Of a stretch of 7,092 bases of DNA, positions 1 to 6,005 are shown in pieces. Source of the DNA: Planctomycetota bacterium (GTDB lineage Bacteria > Planctomycetota > Brocadiia > Brocadiales > Bathyanammoxibiaceae); NCBI GenBank assembly GCA_030623665.1, contig JAUXLO010000093.1:1-7092 (forward strand), written 5' to 3'. How positions within the stretch are numbered: the first letter of the stretch is position 1; every line of letters begins with the position of its first letter. The position numbers and the translations under genes are program-made. Below the pieces are notes generated by a model, which was given only the letters and a program-made list of their open reading frames with translations, did not search any database and had not been told where the DNA came from.

Positions 1-431
1 ACGAATATGAAGAGCGCCACCAGGAATATGGGGAACAGTGACATCGCAATGGGAAACACTACCAGGGATACGAGGGCGAGGACGGCTATCCCGAAGGCGA
101 GGATCCAGGGCAACAGGAACAGGGAAAGCAGCGATATGCCGAATTTCTTGAATCCACCCCTTACCTTCTTGTCGGAGATGAATACGCCGCCGAGGGATTC
201 TTCTTCCTCCTCCTCTTCTTCATAATATCCCTCCCTCTCTTCCTCCCGGGGAGGTGCTGCCCTTTCGGGGGCTTCCTCTTCTACCAGCACATCGTCGCTG
301 CGGACTTCATCTCCCTCTGCAGACTCCTCAGCAGCTTTCGCCTTTTCAAAGGCGTCCGTGCCGCGCTCACGCACCTCCTGCTCATAGTTTTCAGGCGTAG
401 CACGCCATTTCTTGATATACCGCCAGACCAT
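1..431 (-). CDS. Hypothetical acidic membrane protein, N-terminal part (cut by window edge)
   Basis: I do not recognise this protein. Reading leftward from the ATG at 431-429 gives 143 open codons and then the window ends. Residues 1-20 are basic/aromatic (MVWRYIKKWR). Residues 21-80 are a hydrophilic, probably disordered stretch rich in Glu, Ala and Arg, including eight consecutive Glu at 71-78. A short basic patch (KKVRGGFKKF, about 88-97) precedes a long hydrophobic stretch from about residue 98 to the end, enough for at least one and probably two membrane segments. The predicted layout is a cytoplasmic charged N-terminus followed by a membrane domain. The ATG at 431 is the first start after an in-frame TAA at 449-447; a weak AGG lies about 9 bases upstream. 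A near-consensus promoter sits 130 bases upstream at the end of ispF, so it is probably transcribed independently. The reading frame is well supported by the coherent charged-then-hydrophobic design; the function is unknown. Confidence 0.7.
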   Translation of the reverse strand, partial: MVWRYIKKWRATPENYEQEVRERGTDAFEKAKAAEESAEGDEVRSDDVLVEEEAPERAAPPREEEREGYYEEEEEEEESLGGVFISDKKVRGGFKKFGISLLSLFLLPWILAFGIAVLALVSLVVFPIAMSLFPIFLVALFIF

Positions 432-554
432 GTCTTGATGCCTATGTTAAGTACCTGTGTCTCTGCTGCGCGCCATCGCTCTGTCGTACGTTATATGTAC
501 CCCACGACGGCTTTAAAAGGCGACACGGCTCACGCCAGATATCGGCGCTCAACA
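432..554 (-). promoter_or_regulatory. Leader of the unknown membrane protein gene, with small inverted repeats
   Basis: If transcription starts about 7 bases after the TAATAT box, the mRNA carries an untranslated leader of roughly 120 bases. Two inverted repeats lie in it. The first is 532-548, with five-base arms GCGCC/GGCGT (one G-U pair) and a seven-base loop. The second is 483-508, with arms GTCGT/ACGAC enclosing an alternative GTAC/GTAC pairing. I could not match this to any known riboswitch. It may simply be a long spacer. Confidence 0.3.
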
Positions 555-560
555 ACGGCT

Positions 561-589
561 ATATTATGCCCGCTCCCAAACCCTGTCAA
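561..589 (-). promoter_or_regulatory. Sigma-70-type promoter for the unknown membrane protein gene
   Basis: On the minus strand a perfect -35 box TTGACA (589-584) is followed by 17 bases and TAATAT (566-561). An overlapping CATAAT offers a second -10 choice at shorter spacing. The -35 box overlaps the ispF stop codon TGA (588-586), so the promoter is tucked into the 3' end of ispF and directs transcription of the gene starting at 431. The match and spacing are very good for a housekeeping sigma factor; a start near 554 is inferred. Confidence 0.65.
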
Positions 590-1065
590 TCTAAAACCTC
601 ACGAAGTCCTACCACGGCCTGGGCCGCAATCGCCTTACCCTGCCCGATAGCATCCAGTCCCTCCGTGGTGGTGGCCTTCACGTTTACACGGTCAGGGGAT
701 ATGCCCAGGAGCCGGGCCATCTTATCCCTCATCTCCGTCTTCTTCGCCCCGAGCTTGGGCACCTGGGCGATTATCACGACGTCCACGTTGTTGGTCGTTA
801 GACCCTTTTTCCTGGTCAGCTCTGCAACCTGCTCGAGCAGTACCTGGCTTGAGACGTCCTTCCATTTGGGGTCATCGTCGGGAAAATGTTCTCCTATATC
901 CCCCAATGCGGCTGCCCCTAACACCGCGTCACACACGGCGTGAATGACCACGTCGGCGTCGGAGTAGCCCTCCAGGCCCAGAGGGTAGTCAATAACGATA
1001 CCGCCCAGCGTCAGCCTGCGGCCTTTCACCAGCTTATGGACGTCATAACCTATTCCAAAAAGCAT
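586..1065 (-). CDS. ispF: 2-C-methyl-D-erythritol 2,4-cyclodiphosphate synthase
   Basis: IspF catalyses cyclisation of CDP-methylerythritol 2-phosphate to methylerythritol 2,4-cyclodiphosphate with release of CMP, the fifth step of the non-mevalonate (MEP) isoprenoid pathway, as a cytoplasmic homotrimer. The 159-residue length is typical. Visible landmarks are the opening GIGYDVHKL with metal ligands D8 and H10, third metal ligand H42 in the SDADVVIHA segment, the DIGEHFPDDDPKWK loop (56-69), and the C-terminal KATTTEGLD motif with T133 and E135. These positions coincide with the E. coli numbering of D8, H10, H42 and E135. The start is fixed by family alignment (M-x-x-G-x-G-x-DVH), although the Shine-Dalgarno upstream is poor. 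The gene follows the dynamin-like gene by 88 bases with no strong promoter between, so read-through from it is likely. No ispD or other MEP gene is visible next to it; ispD-ispF adjacency or fusion is common elsewhere. Confidence 0.97.
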   Translation of the reverse strand: MLFGIGYDVHKLVKGRRLTLGGIVIDYPLGLEGYSDADVVIHAVCDAVLGAAALGDIGEHFPDDDPKWKDVSSQVLLEQVAELTRKKGLTTNNVDVVIIAQVPKLGAKKTEMRDKMARLLGISPDRVNVKATTTEGLDAIGQGKAIAAQAVVGLREVLD

Positions 1066-1100
1066 TGCAGATAGAGGATTACGGAGCAGAAATATCCCAA

Positions 1101-1113
1101 CGGTTAGAAACCG
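1101..1113. repeat. Short inverted repeat in the dynamin-ispF gap
   Basis: CGGTT-AGA-AACCG is a perfect five-base inverted repeat with a three-base centre, followed at once by another GGTT. It lies 36 bases upstream of the ispF start and about 40 bases past the stop of the dynamin-like gene. No T-run follows on either strand, so it is not an intrinsic terminator. It could be a small operator, an mRNA hairpin that sets the end of the upstream message, or chance. Confidence 0.3.
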
Positions 1114-1153
1114 GTTACATAAGGTTTGGCAAGGAAGGTGTATAGGTGTGGGT

Positions 1154-2893
1154 CTATTTTATGTCGACGGAGCTTTTTCCTATCAGTCCCCTTACCCTGT
1201 CAGAAAGTTTATTGAGTTCGGCAAGATGCTTCATGCACATATCCCTTTCAGACCAGCGTACGTCCCGGAAACAGGCCACGGTATTCTCAATATCCTCAAT
1301 CACCCTGTCTATCGCCTTATTCAGTTCGGACGTAGTAAAGTTTGAACACCTGTCCGAGAGGTTGTCGATGCGCTTAAAGATCTCGGTGCGGTATGTCTTT
1401 CGTTTGTGAGGTATCACCGTAAACCCCACGCCGGCCAGCGCCAAGGCAGCCACCATTACTATCGCTGCAGGCAGGAAGAACGTGAGCAGGTAGCCGAAAC
1501 CGGCAACGGCCGCTATGGCAGCTCCCTCCATGGCGACGAAGTTCACCAGCCCCCCCTGGGCCACCGCCTTTATCCTGTCTGACTCATTGACCAGGTCAAA
1601 CTCGCGATACTCCCTTGAGTGCTCTTTGAGGACGAACTGCAGTTCATTCTTCCTGTCCTCGAAGCTGTGTTCGCCAAGGCTCTCTACGTCTCCCTTGGCA
1701 CTCTCCATCTTCTTATAGTCAAGGGCTATCTCCCAGAGGGCCCTGTTATTCCTTGTTATGTAATCAACGGCATCATCTATCACCCTGTCCAAATCATGCA
1801 GGGGATTGGAAAGGCTGGTCATCTCCTTTTTGAACTTGTCGCCTATCTTTTCCCTGGAGAACATCGAGGCCATCAGCGCACGGGTGGTCATGTGGTAGCC
1901 AAGGAACGTGTCCAGCCGTTCCTTCAACCGGGAGAAGGCCGCCTCTATCTCCAGCTTATACTTCTTTGCGTACTCCTGCATGTCCTCTCTCTTGCTCTTC
2001 AGCCTGGCCTCCAGGCGTTCTATGCCCGCTATCTCCGAATTATAACGGGCGATTTTTGTCTCCAGGTCCATCTTGCGATCAGAGAAAACATTGGAGAGGA
2101 AACGCAGAGGGCTGAGGGACTTCAACTCCATCTTTACGTCAAAGTCCATCTTCTCAAATATAAATTCCTCTATCTCTTCTATATTGCTTTTGCGAAGTAA
2201 TTCCTTGTCCTGGTTAGACTTGGCCGTAGTAGCACTCAAACTGGAGATAGTAATAACCTTGGGGTCAAAACCAAGGAGTTTATAACAGTTTTTCTCAATA
2301 AACGGGATAATCTCGTTAAGCTCCTCCTCAGACTTCAAGTCTGCCTTATTTAGCACAATGAGCACCTTGCGGCCCCACTTCCCCTTGAGGAGCTGTATAA
2401 ACTTCCTCTCGCTCTCGGTAAGGGGCCTGTCTGAAGAGGTAATAAAGATTACAAGCTCTGCACGATGTATAAAGTTCTCTATTATGTCCTCGTGCTCTAC
2501 AAATATGGAGTTGGTGCCGGGGGTATCAACCAGGGTAATCTCTTTTAAGCTCTCCGACGGGTAGGTGACGCGTGAGAGGTTTTCGTTCAACTGCTCCTGG
2601 CTGAAGCTGTCGCCATGGGTAAGAAGGACGATGTTGTGGGTAGTGGGTGTAGGGCCTACTCGCAGAATCTTTTTGCCGAGGAGGGCGTTTACAAAGGTGG
2701 ATTTGCCGGCGTTATATTCCCCCGCAATTATTATATAAAACGGCTCGGCCATCTGTTTGGCCATGTCCCGAATCTTTTTCTGGATATCGGTATGGCCCGT
2801 GCGGGAGAAGTAATCTTCTACATCGTTCAGGAGGGCAGAGACATCCTTTAGGGTTCTCTTGAGCTCCTTGTTTTTGATAATGACATTTGCCAT
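1154..2893 (-). CDS. Dynamin-like large GTPase with membrane-insertion segment
   Basis: This 579-residue protein has the architecture of a bacterial dynamin-like protein. A short helical N-terminus (1-50) precedes a GTPase domain with G1 GEYNAGKST (58-66), the G2 threonines in PTPTTHN (81-87), G3 DTPG (123-126) and G4 NKAD (182-185); a serine-rich ISSLSA (216-221) lies where G5 is expected. Next come a charged helical stalk, coiled-coil-like at about 275-330, and a long helical middle. A hydrophobic hairpin at about 457-494 (GYLLTFF, then AAIVMVAALALAG) ends in the basic PHKRK, followed by a helical C-terminus that would fold back on the stalk. Known relatives (Nostoc BDLP, Bacillus DynA, E. 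coli LeoA) bind membranes and hydrolyse GTP to tubulate, fuse or protect them; which role applies here is not deducible. It is one chain, not a tandem fusion, and no second dynamin gene adjoins it. The ATG at 2893 lacks a clear Shine-Dalgarno, but a strong promoter lies just upstream. The N-terminal half appears more AT-rich than neighbouring genes. Confidence 0.88.
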   Translation of the reverse strand: MANVIIKNKELKRTLKDVSALLNDVEDYFSRTGHTDIQKKIRDMAKQMAEPFYIIIAGEYNAGKSTFVNALLGKKILRVGPTPTTHNIVLLTHGDSFSQEQLNENLSRVTYPSESLKEITLVDTPGTNSIFVEHEDIIENFIHRAELVIFITSSDRPLTESERKFIQLLKGKWGRKVLIVLNKADLKSEEELNEIIPFIEKNCYKLLGFDPKVITISSLSATTAKSNQDKELLRKSNIEEIEEFIFEKMDFDVKMELKSLSPLRFLSNVFSDRKMDLETKIARYNSEIAGIERLEARLKSKREDMQEYAKKYKLEIEAAFSRLKERLDTFLGYHMTTRALMASMFSREKIGDKFKKEMTSLSNPLHDLDRVIDDAVDYITRNNRALWEIALDYKKMESAKGDVESLGEHSFEDRKNELQFVLKEHSREYREFDLVNESDRIKAVAQGGLVNFVAMEGAAIAAVAGFGYLLTFFLPAAIVMVAALALAGVGFTVIPHKRKTYRTEIFKRIDNLSDRCSNFTTSELNKAIDRVIEDIENTVACFRDVRWSERDMCMKHLAELNKLSDRVRGLIGKSSVDIK

Positions 2894-2932
2894 TCGCTAT
2901 GCAAGAACCAGTGCCAGCCACCCACTGCGCAA

Positions 2933-2988
2933 ATTATAACTACATATCACCTTACGTCAAGGACTTTTTTTTCAAATAAAGAAATTTT
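2933..2988 (-). promoter_or_regulatory. Strong sigma-70-type promoter with UP-like A-tract for the dynamin-like gene
   Basis: On the minus strand TTGACG (2960-2955) and a perfect TATAAT (2938-2933) are separated by 16 bases. Immediately upstream of the -35 box the strand carries eight consecutive A and further AT-rich sequence (2988-2965), the position and composition of an UP element that contacts the RNA polymerase alpha subunit. Transcription would begin near 2926, leaving a leader of about 33 bases before the ATG at 2893. This makes the dynamin-like gene independent of pgi. Confidence 0.7.
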
Positions 2989-3035
2989 CCTGGTGTTCCC
3001 CTGTAAAAGCCCGGCAGGTCAAAAAACGGGGAGAC

Positions 3036-4463
3036 CTAAATGATATATTCCTCTCCCGTTTCTCCCTCCTGATACCTTCTGACAGACTGCTCCAGCTCCT
3101 TTCTCCTGTCCTCAAGCCCCTTTTTACCCAGGAGGGCATTTGCGTTTACCTTACCCGCCTCGACGCCGGGCTGGTCGAACGGGTTCACAGCAAACAACTT
3201 CCCCGCCAAGGCGGTCTGAAGCTCGAAGAAATAAAGCAGTTGGCCTATATAAAAGGCAGAAATCTCCGGCAGATATATTGTACAGTTGGGGCGTCCGCCC
3301 TCGGTCAGTGCGGCCTGGGTCCCAAGCCTTTCCGCCTCCATAAGCCCTGCAAGGGAGCGACCTGAAAGATAAGCTAAGCTCTTATCCGGTATATCGTTAG
3401 GGATATTTATAGAGGATGTAAATATGCCAACGGCAATGAACGTTACGACCTTGTCGAAGGGCCCCTCCATATAGAGCTGCAACTGTGAGTGCTGGTCTGT
3501 GGGGCCCAGGGCGCGGACAGGGGTTGGCCCGCAGTTGACCACCTTGCCGTCTACGGACAGTTTCTTGCCCAGACTCTCCGCCCACAACTGACAGTACCAC
3601 TCTGCCACACCCTCCAGCCTGGACGAATAAGGCATCATAACGGAGATATGCATGCCCTTGTTGTAGCTGAGGTACTGTAATACGGCGTTCATAAGGGCCG
3701 GGTTCTGTTTAATGTCGTCAGACTTACAGCGCTTGTCCATAGCGGCCGCGCCGGACAGAATCGCTTCAACGTCTATGCCGCTCACTGCGGCCGATAATAA
3801 ACCCACGGGGGTAAGCACGGAAAACCGCCCCCCTATACCTTCGGGTATGTCAAGGGTGGTATACCCGTCTTCGTCGGCAATCCGCCTCAACGCCCCACCC
3901 GCAGGGCCGGTGGTGGCTATAAGGTTTCTTCCGTAATCGCTCCCGAGTTTTCTTCTCAAGAAATCTCTGACAATAAGGAATTGCGCCGCTGTCTCTACGG
4001 TAGTTCCGGACTTGGAGATGACGTTGAACACCGTCTTTTCAGGATCAACCAGTGTAAGCAGACCGTCAAATATGTCCGGGTCGACGGTGTCTATGACGTG
4101 GACCCTGGGGCGTCCCATCCTTATCTCCGGGAGCTCATTATAAATGGGGTCGTTCAGGGCCATGTGCAGTGCAATATTGCCGAGGGCAGAACCCCCTATC
4201 CCCAGCACCACAAAATCCTCAATTCTCCTCCCCTTAACGTCATCAGCCACCTCTGATACCCTTGCAACGGCGCCTCTGTCATAGGGTAGGTTGAGGAACT
4301 CGCAGAGTCCTCCGGACCTTTCTTCCATCAAATCCCTGAAGCACTTCCGTGCCTGACCGCGTACGTCCTCAAGTTCCGTGCGGGTTATCCCACGTCCCTC
4401 GCCGACATGCCCGGCCATCATGTTATTAAAGTCCAGGCGAATGCTTTGCGTCTCTTTGCTCAT
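3036..4463 (-). CDS. pgi: Glucose-6-phosphate isomerase
   Basis: The enzyme interconverts glucose 6-phosphate and fructose 6-phosphate in the cytoplasm, linking glycolysis or gluconeogenesis to glucose-based sugar-nucleotide synthesis. The protein has 475 residues, in the size class of the shorter bacterial enzymes and below the roughly 550 of the E. coli type. Landmarks in order: GIGGSALG (88-95), phosphate-binding SKSGTTVET (150-158), GGRFSVL (211-217) with the active-site Arg213, WAESLGK (294-300) with the proposed catalytic base Glu296, GPTDQHSQLQLYMEGP (320-335) with His325, and NPFDQPGVEAGK (427-438) ending in the active-site Lys438. All expected catalytic residues are present and the frame is intact. 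It lies 72 bases after galU in the same direction. I found no convincing separate promoter or strong Shine-Dalgarno for it (weak GAG before the ATG), so cotranscription with galU is the simplest reading. Confidence 0.97.
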   Translation of the reverse strand: MSKETQSIRLDFNNMMAGHVGEGRGITRTELEDVRGQARKCFRDLMEERSGGLCEFLNLPYDRGAVARVSEVADDVKGRRIEDFVVLGIGGSALGNIALHMALNDPIYNELPEIRMGRPRVHVIDTVDPDIFDGLLTLVDPEKTVFNVISKSGTTVETAAQFLIVRDFLRRKLGSDYGRNLIATTGPAGGALRRIADEDGYTTLDIPEGIGGRFSVLTPVGLLSAAVSGIDVEAILSGAAAMDKRCKSDDIKQNPALMNAVLQYLSYNKGMHISVMMPYSSRLEGVAEWYCQLWAESLGKKLSVDGKVVNCGPTPVRALGPTDQHSQLQLYMEGPFDKVVTFIAVGIFTSSINIPNDIPDKSLAYLSGRSLAGLMEAERLGTQAALTEGGRPNCTIYLPEISAFYIGQLLYFFELQTALAGKLFAVNPFDQPGVEAGKVNANALLGKKGLEDRRKELEQSVRRYQEGETGEEYII

Positions 4464-4535
4464 GGCACTCAGACAAAATAAATATCTATCAAAGACCTCA
4501 TATCATATTAAGGGTGGCTGAGATGGCGGGGGGCT

Positions 4536-5399
4536 TTATAATTTTAAGCCCTTCAGATAATTACGGAAGTCGTCGCCAAACTCCGGATTCTTCAGCGCCA
4601 ACTCGACCGTGGCTTGCAAGAAGCCCAGTTTGCTCCCGGTGTCGTACACCCTTCCTTCTACACGGCAGCCGTAAACCGGCCCCATACCCACCAGGGCCTT
4701 CAGGGCATCCGTAAGCTGTATCTCACCAATGCTGCCGGGCGCGGCCTGTTCGAGGAGACCAAATATCTCCGGGGGAAGGACATACCTCCCTGAGATGCAC
4801 AGGTTTGAGGGCGCCTCCTCCGGCTTCGGCTTCTCGACCATATCAAGTATCTTGTAAACACCGTCCTCAAGCGTTTCGGGCCTTATTATTCCGTAGTGGC
4901 TCACCTCAGATTGCTCAACCTCTTCTACGGCGATTACAGGCCCCTTAAAGCGATAATGTATATCGAGTACCTGCTTAAGGGCGGGTTTGTCGGAATCCAT
5001 TATCACATCTCCCAGCATTACCGCAAAGGGTTCGTTCCCGACCACCTCTTTAGCGCAGAGGATGGCGTGCCCAAGCCCCAGGGCCTCATTCTGACGGACG
5101 AAGCAAAATGAGATAAGGTTTGAGATCGCCCTCATCTCCCTGAGGAGCTTGTGGTCACCCTTCTTTTCAAGAAGGCTCTCGAGCTCGTATGAGGTATCAA
5201 AGTGGTCCTCAATGGCCCTCTTACCCCTGCCCGTTACCATTATTACCTGCTCTATGCCAGAGAGTCTCGCCTCTTCCACCACGTATTGAATCACAGGCTT
5301 ATCGACCATGGGCAGCATCTCCTTGGGCGAGGCCTTGGTGGCGGGCAGGAATCTGGTACCCAGACCGGCTACGGGCAGTACGGCCTTCCTAACCTTCAT
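4536..5399 (-). CDS. galU: UTP--glucose-1-phosphate uridylyltransferase (GalU type)
   Basis: GalU converts UTP and glucose 1-phosphate to UDP-glucose and pyrophosphate, feeding polysaccharide, glycolipid and trehalose or glycogen-type synthesis. The 287-residue protein begins KVRKAVLPVAGLGTRFLPAT, the nucleotide-binding signature of the family, continued by KASPKEMLP (22-30). Further landmarks are VVEEA (40-44), RQNEALGLGHAIL (102-114), the metal-binding LGDVIMD (129-135), VEKP with Lys190 contacting the sugar phosphate, GRYVL (204-208), GEIQLTDAL (225-233) and the YDTGSKLGFLQA segment near the C-terminus. An upstream ATG at 5426 would add nine residues, but it is rejected because AGGAGG (5409-5404) stands right before the ATG at 5399 and the family starts with this short K/R-rich lead. 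It has its own promoter, divergent from the comEA-like gene. Nucleotidyltransferases for other sugars (e.g. RfbA) are less likely given the GalU-specific KASPKEMLP and GEIQLTDAL motifs. Confidence 0.95.
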   Translation of the reverse strand: MKVRKAVLPVAGLGTRFLPATKASPKEMLPMVDKPVIQYVVEEARLSGIEQVIMVTGRGKRAIEDHFDTSYELESLLEKKGDHKLLREMRAISNLISFCFVRQNEALGLGHAILCAKEVVGNEPFAVMLGDVIMDSDKPALKQVLDIHYRFKGPVIAVEEVEQSEVSHYGIIRPETLEDGVYKILDMVEKPKPEEAPSNLCISGRYVLPPEIFGLLEQAAPGSIGEIQLTDALKALVGMGPVYGCRVEGRVYDTGSKLGFLQATVELALKNPEFGDDFRNYLKGLKL

Positions 5400-5403
5400 A
5401 AAA

Positions 5404-5409
5404 CCTCCT
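5404..5409 (-). promoter_or_regulatory. Shine-Dalgarno that fixes the galU start
   Basis: AGGAGG on the minus strand is followed by TTTT and then ATG at 5399. It is a full anti-16S complement and lies inside the extra codons of the longer candidate frame that starts at 5426, so it argues for the shorter start. Confidence 0.8.
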
Positions 5410-5460
5410 TTACCTTTCTGCAGCACACCAAATCTTTTACTTAAGATACGGTTGCTCCTG

Positions 5461-5490
5461 ATTTTACATTAGCCAATCCAGCCATTTCAA
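5461..5490 (-). promoter_or_regulatory. Probable galU promoter
   Basis: On the minus strand TTGAAA (5490-5485) and TAAAAT (5466-5461) are 18 bases apart; each differs from consensus at one position. The implied transcript starts near 5454, with a leader of about 55 bases before the galU ATG. It stands back-to-back with the plus-strand promoter at 5515-5543; the two -35 boxes are 24 bases apart. Confidence 0.55.
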
Positions 5491-5514
5491 GGGAAAAACG
5501 AGCACCGAATTTCC

Positions 5515-5543
5515 TTGACCAGGCGATTTTGTGTAAATAGAAT
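5515..5543 (+). promoter_or_regulatory. Promoter of the comEA-like/uvrB transcript
   Basis: TTGACC (5515-5520) and TAGAAT (5538-5543) are separated by exactly 17 bases; each differs from consensus at one position. The expected start near 5550 leaves about 35 bases before the ATG at 5586. No separate promoter is evident before uvrB, so it probably drives both genes. Confidence 0.65.
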
Positions 5544-5557
5544 CGGTGTTGAAGGCC

Positions 5558-5575
5558 GGTTTGTCCCCTTAAACC
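5558..5575. repeat. Inverted repeat in the comEA-like leader (possible operator or hairpin)
   Basis: GGTTT-GTCCCCTT-AAACC is a perfect five-base inverted repeat with an eight-base centre. It lies just after the expected transcription start and ends three bases before the AGGA ribosome-binding site (from 5579). The position suits a repressor roadblock or an mRNA hairpin near the ribosome-binding site. It does not fit the E. coli LexA (CTGT-N8-ACAG) or Gram-positive LexA/DinR consensus. Arms this short could also arise by chance. Confidence 0.35.
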
Positions 5576-5585
5576 AACAGGAAAG

Positions 5586-6005
5586 ATGAAGTTACCAAAA
5601 AAACTAGAGCCCCTGGAACTCTCTCGCAGGGAATTTGTAGTGCTCTGCGTACTGTTCTCCACCCTCATAATCGGCATTTCCATAAAATTCGTCACCGACA
5701 ACCACCTTGGCTCAGGGGAAATAAAGGTCCTAAAAGAGAACCCCGGAGAACTGTCGCTGAGGCTGGACATAAATACCGTAGAGTGGTACCAGCTCCTGCC
5801 ACTGCCTCAGATAGGTGAGAAGAGGGCAAAGGCCATCATAGCATATCGCGAAGAACACGGCCCTTTTAAAGACGTGGAGGAGCTGCTAGACGTAGACGGT
5901 ATCTCGCCCAAGACCCTTGAGGCAATCAGAGACTCAATAAAAGTAGACGACAGGGAACACGACAGCGAGGATGCGGAGAAGGACGGGTGGCTAAGTTCAA
6001 ATTAG
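5586..6005 (+). CDS. Membrane-anchored ComEA-like helix-hairpin-helix DNA-binding protein
   Basis: The 139-residue protein begins with a basic/polar stretch (1-16), then one hydrophobic segment (about 17-36, with Lys34 at its end) that reads as a membrane anchor or uncleaved signal. A short linker (37-58) leads to a two-fold helix-hairpin-helix region (about 60-118) of the ComEA type: LDINTVEW (60-67), hairpin [12 protein letters not shown] (73-84), [17 protein letters not shown] (87-103) and second hairpin [10 protein letters not shown] (105-114). The tail is highly acidic. ComEA family proteins bind double-stranded DNA without sequence preference outside the cytoplasmic membrane during transformation. 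This protein is shorter than B. subtilis ComEA and lacks its SLBB-like domain, and no other competence gene is in view, so uptake is only one possibility. The usual LPGIG loop reads LPQIG. AGGA at 5579 precedes the ATG. Its last 19 bases overlap the start of uvrB. Confidence 0.85.
   Translation: MKLPKKLEPLELSRREFVVLCVLFSTLIIGISIKFVTDNHLGSGEIKVLKENPGELSLRLDINTVEWYQLLPLPQIGEKRAKAIIAYREEHGPFKDVEELLDVDGISPKTLEAIRDSIKVDDREHDSEDAEKDGWLSSN
5975..5978 (+). promoter_or_regulatory. Ribosome-binding site for the uvrB GTG start
   Basis: GGAG lies eight bases before the GTG at 5987, with a further AAGGA (5979-5983) closer in, all inside the comEA-like coding sequence. The region's only close ATG (5971) is in the wrong frame, which supports GTG as the uvrB start. 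Confidence 0.6.

Noticed and set aside
447..476. Nine-codon leader ORF (MARSRDTGT) on the minus strand before the unknown membrane protein
   Set aside because: No good ribosome-binding site and no run of regulatory codons; a short ATG-to-stop frame like this is expected by chance.
1619..2200. Plus-strand open frame of 193 codons
   Set aside because: It lies entirely antisense to the dynamin-like gene, whose GTPase and stalk motifs are unmistakable; the composition is that of a reverse-strand shadow.
1154..2893. Reading the dynamin-like gene as part of an antiphage or toxin-export system
   Set aside because: Neighbours are core metabolic genes and none is a nuclease, toxin, phage or mobility gene, so the context does not support a defence island.
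2959..3035. Possible intrinsic terminator after pgi (GGTCTCCCC ... GGGG ... ACC stem, T/A tracts)
   Set aside because: On the minus strand the stem is long-looped with internal mismatches and is not followed by a clean T-run; the eight-base homopolymer is A on that strand and fits better as a promoter UP-like tract.
4464..4535. Separate pgi promoter (TATGAT at about 4503-4498 on the minus strand)
   Set aside because: The -10-like box has no acceptable -35 at 16-18 bases; cotranscription from galU is simpler.
5397..5426. Longer galU start at ATG 5426
   Set aside because: The AGGAGG lies within those extra codons, directly before the ATG at 5399, and family members begin near KVRKAVLPVAGLG.
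5441..5770. Minus-strand open frame of 109 codons crossing the divergent promoter region
   Set aside because: Covers both promoters and runs antisense to the start of the comEA-like gene; low-complexity Ser/Phe content and no family resemblance.
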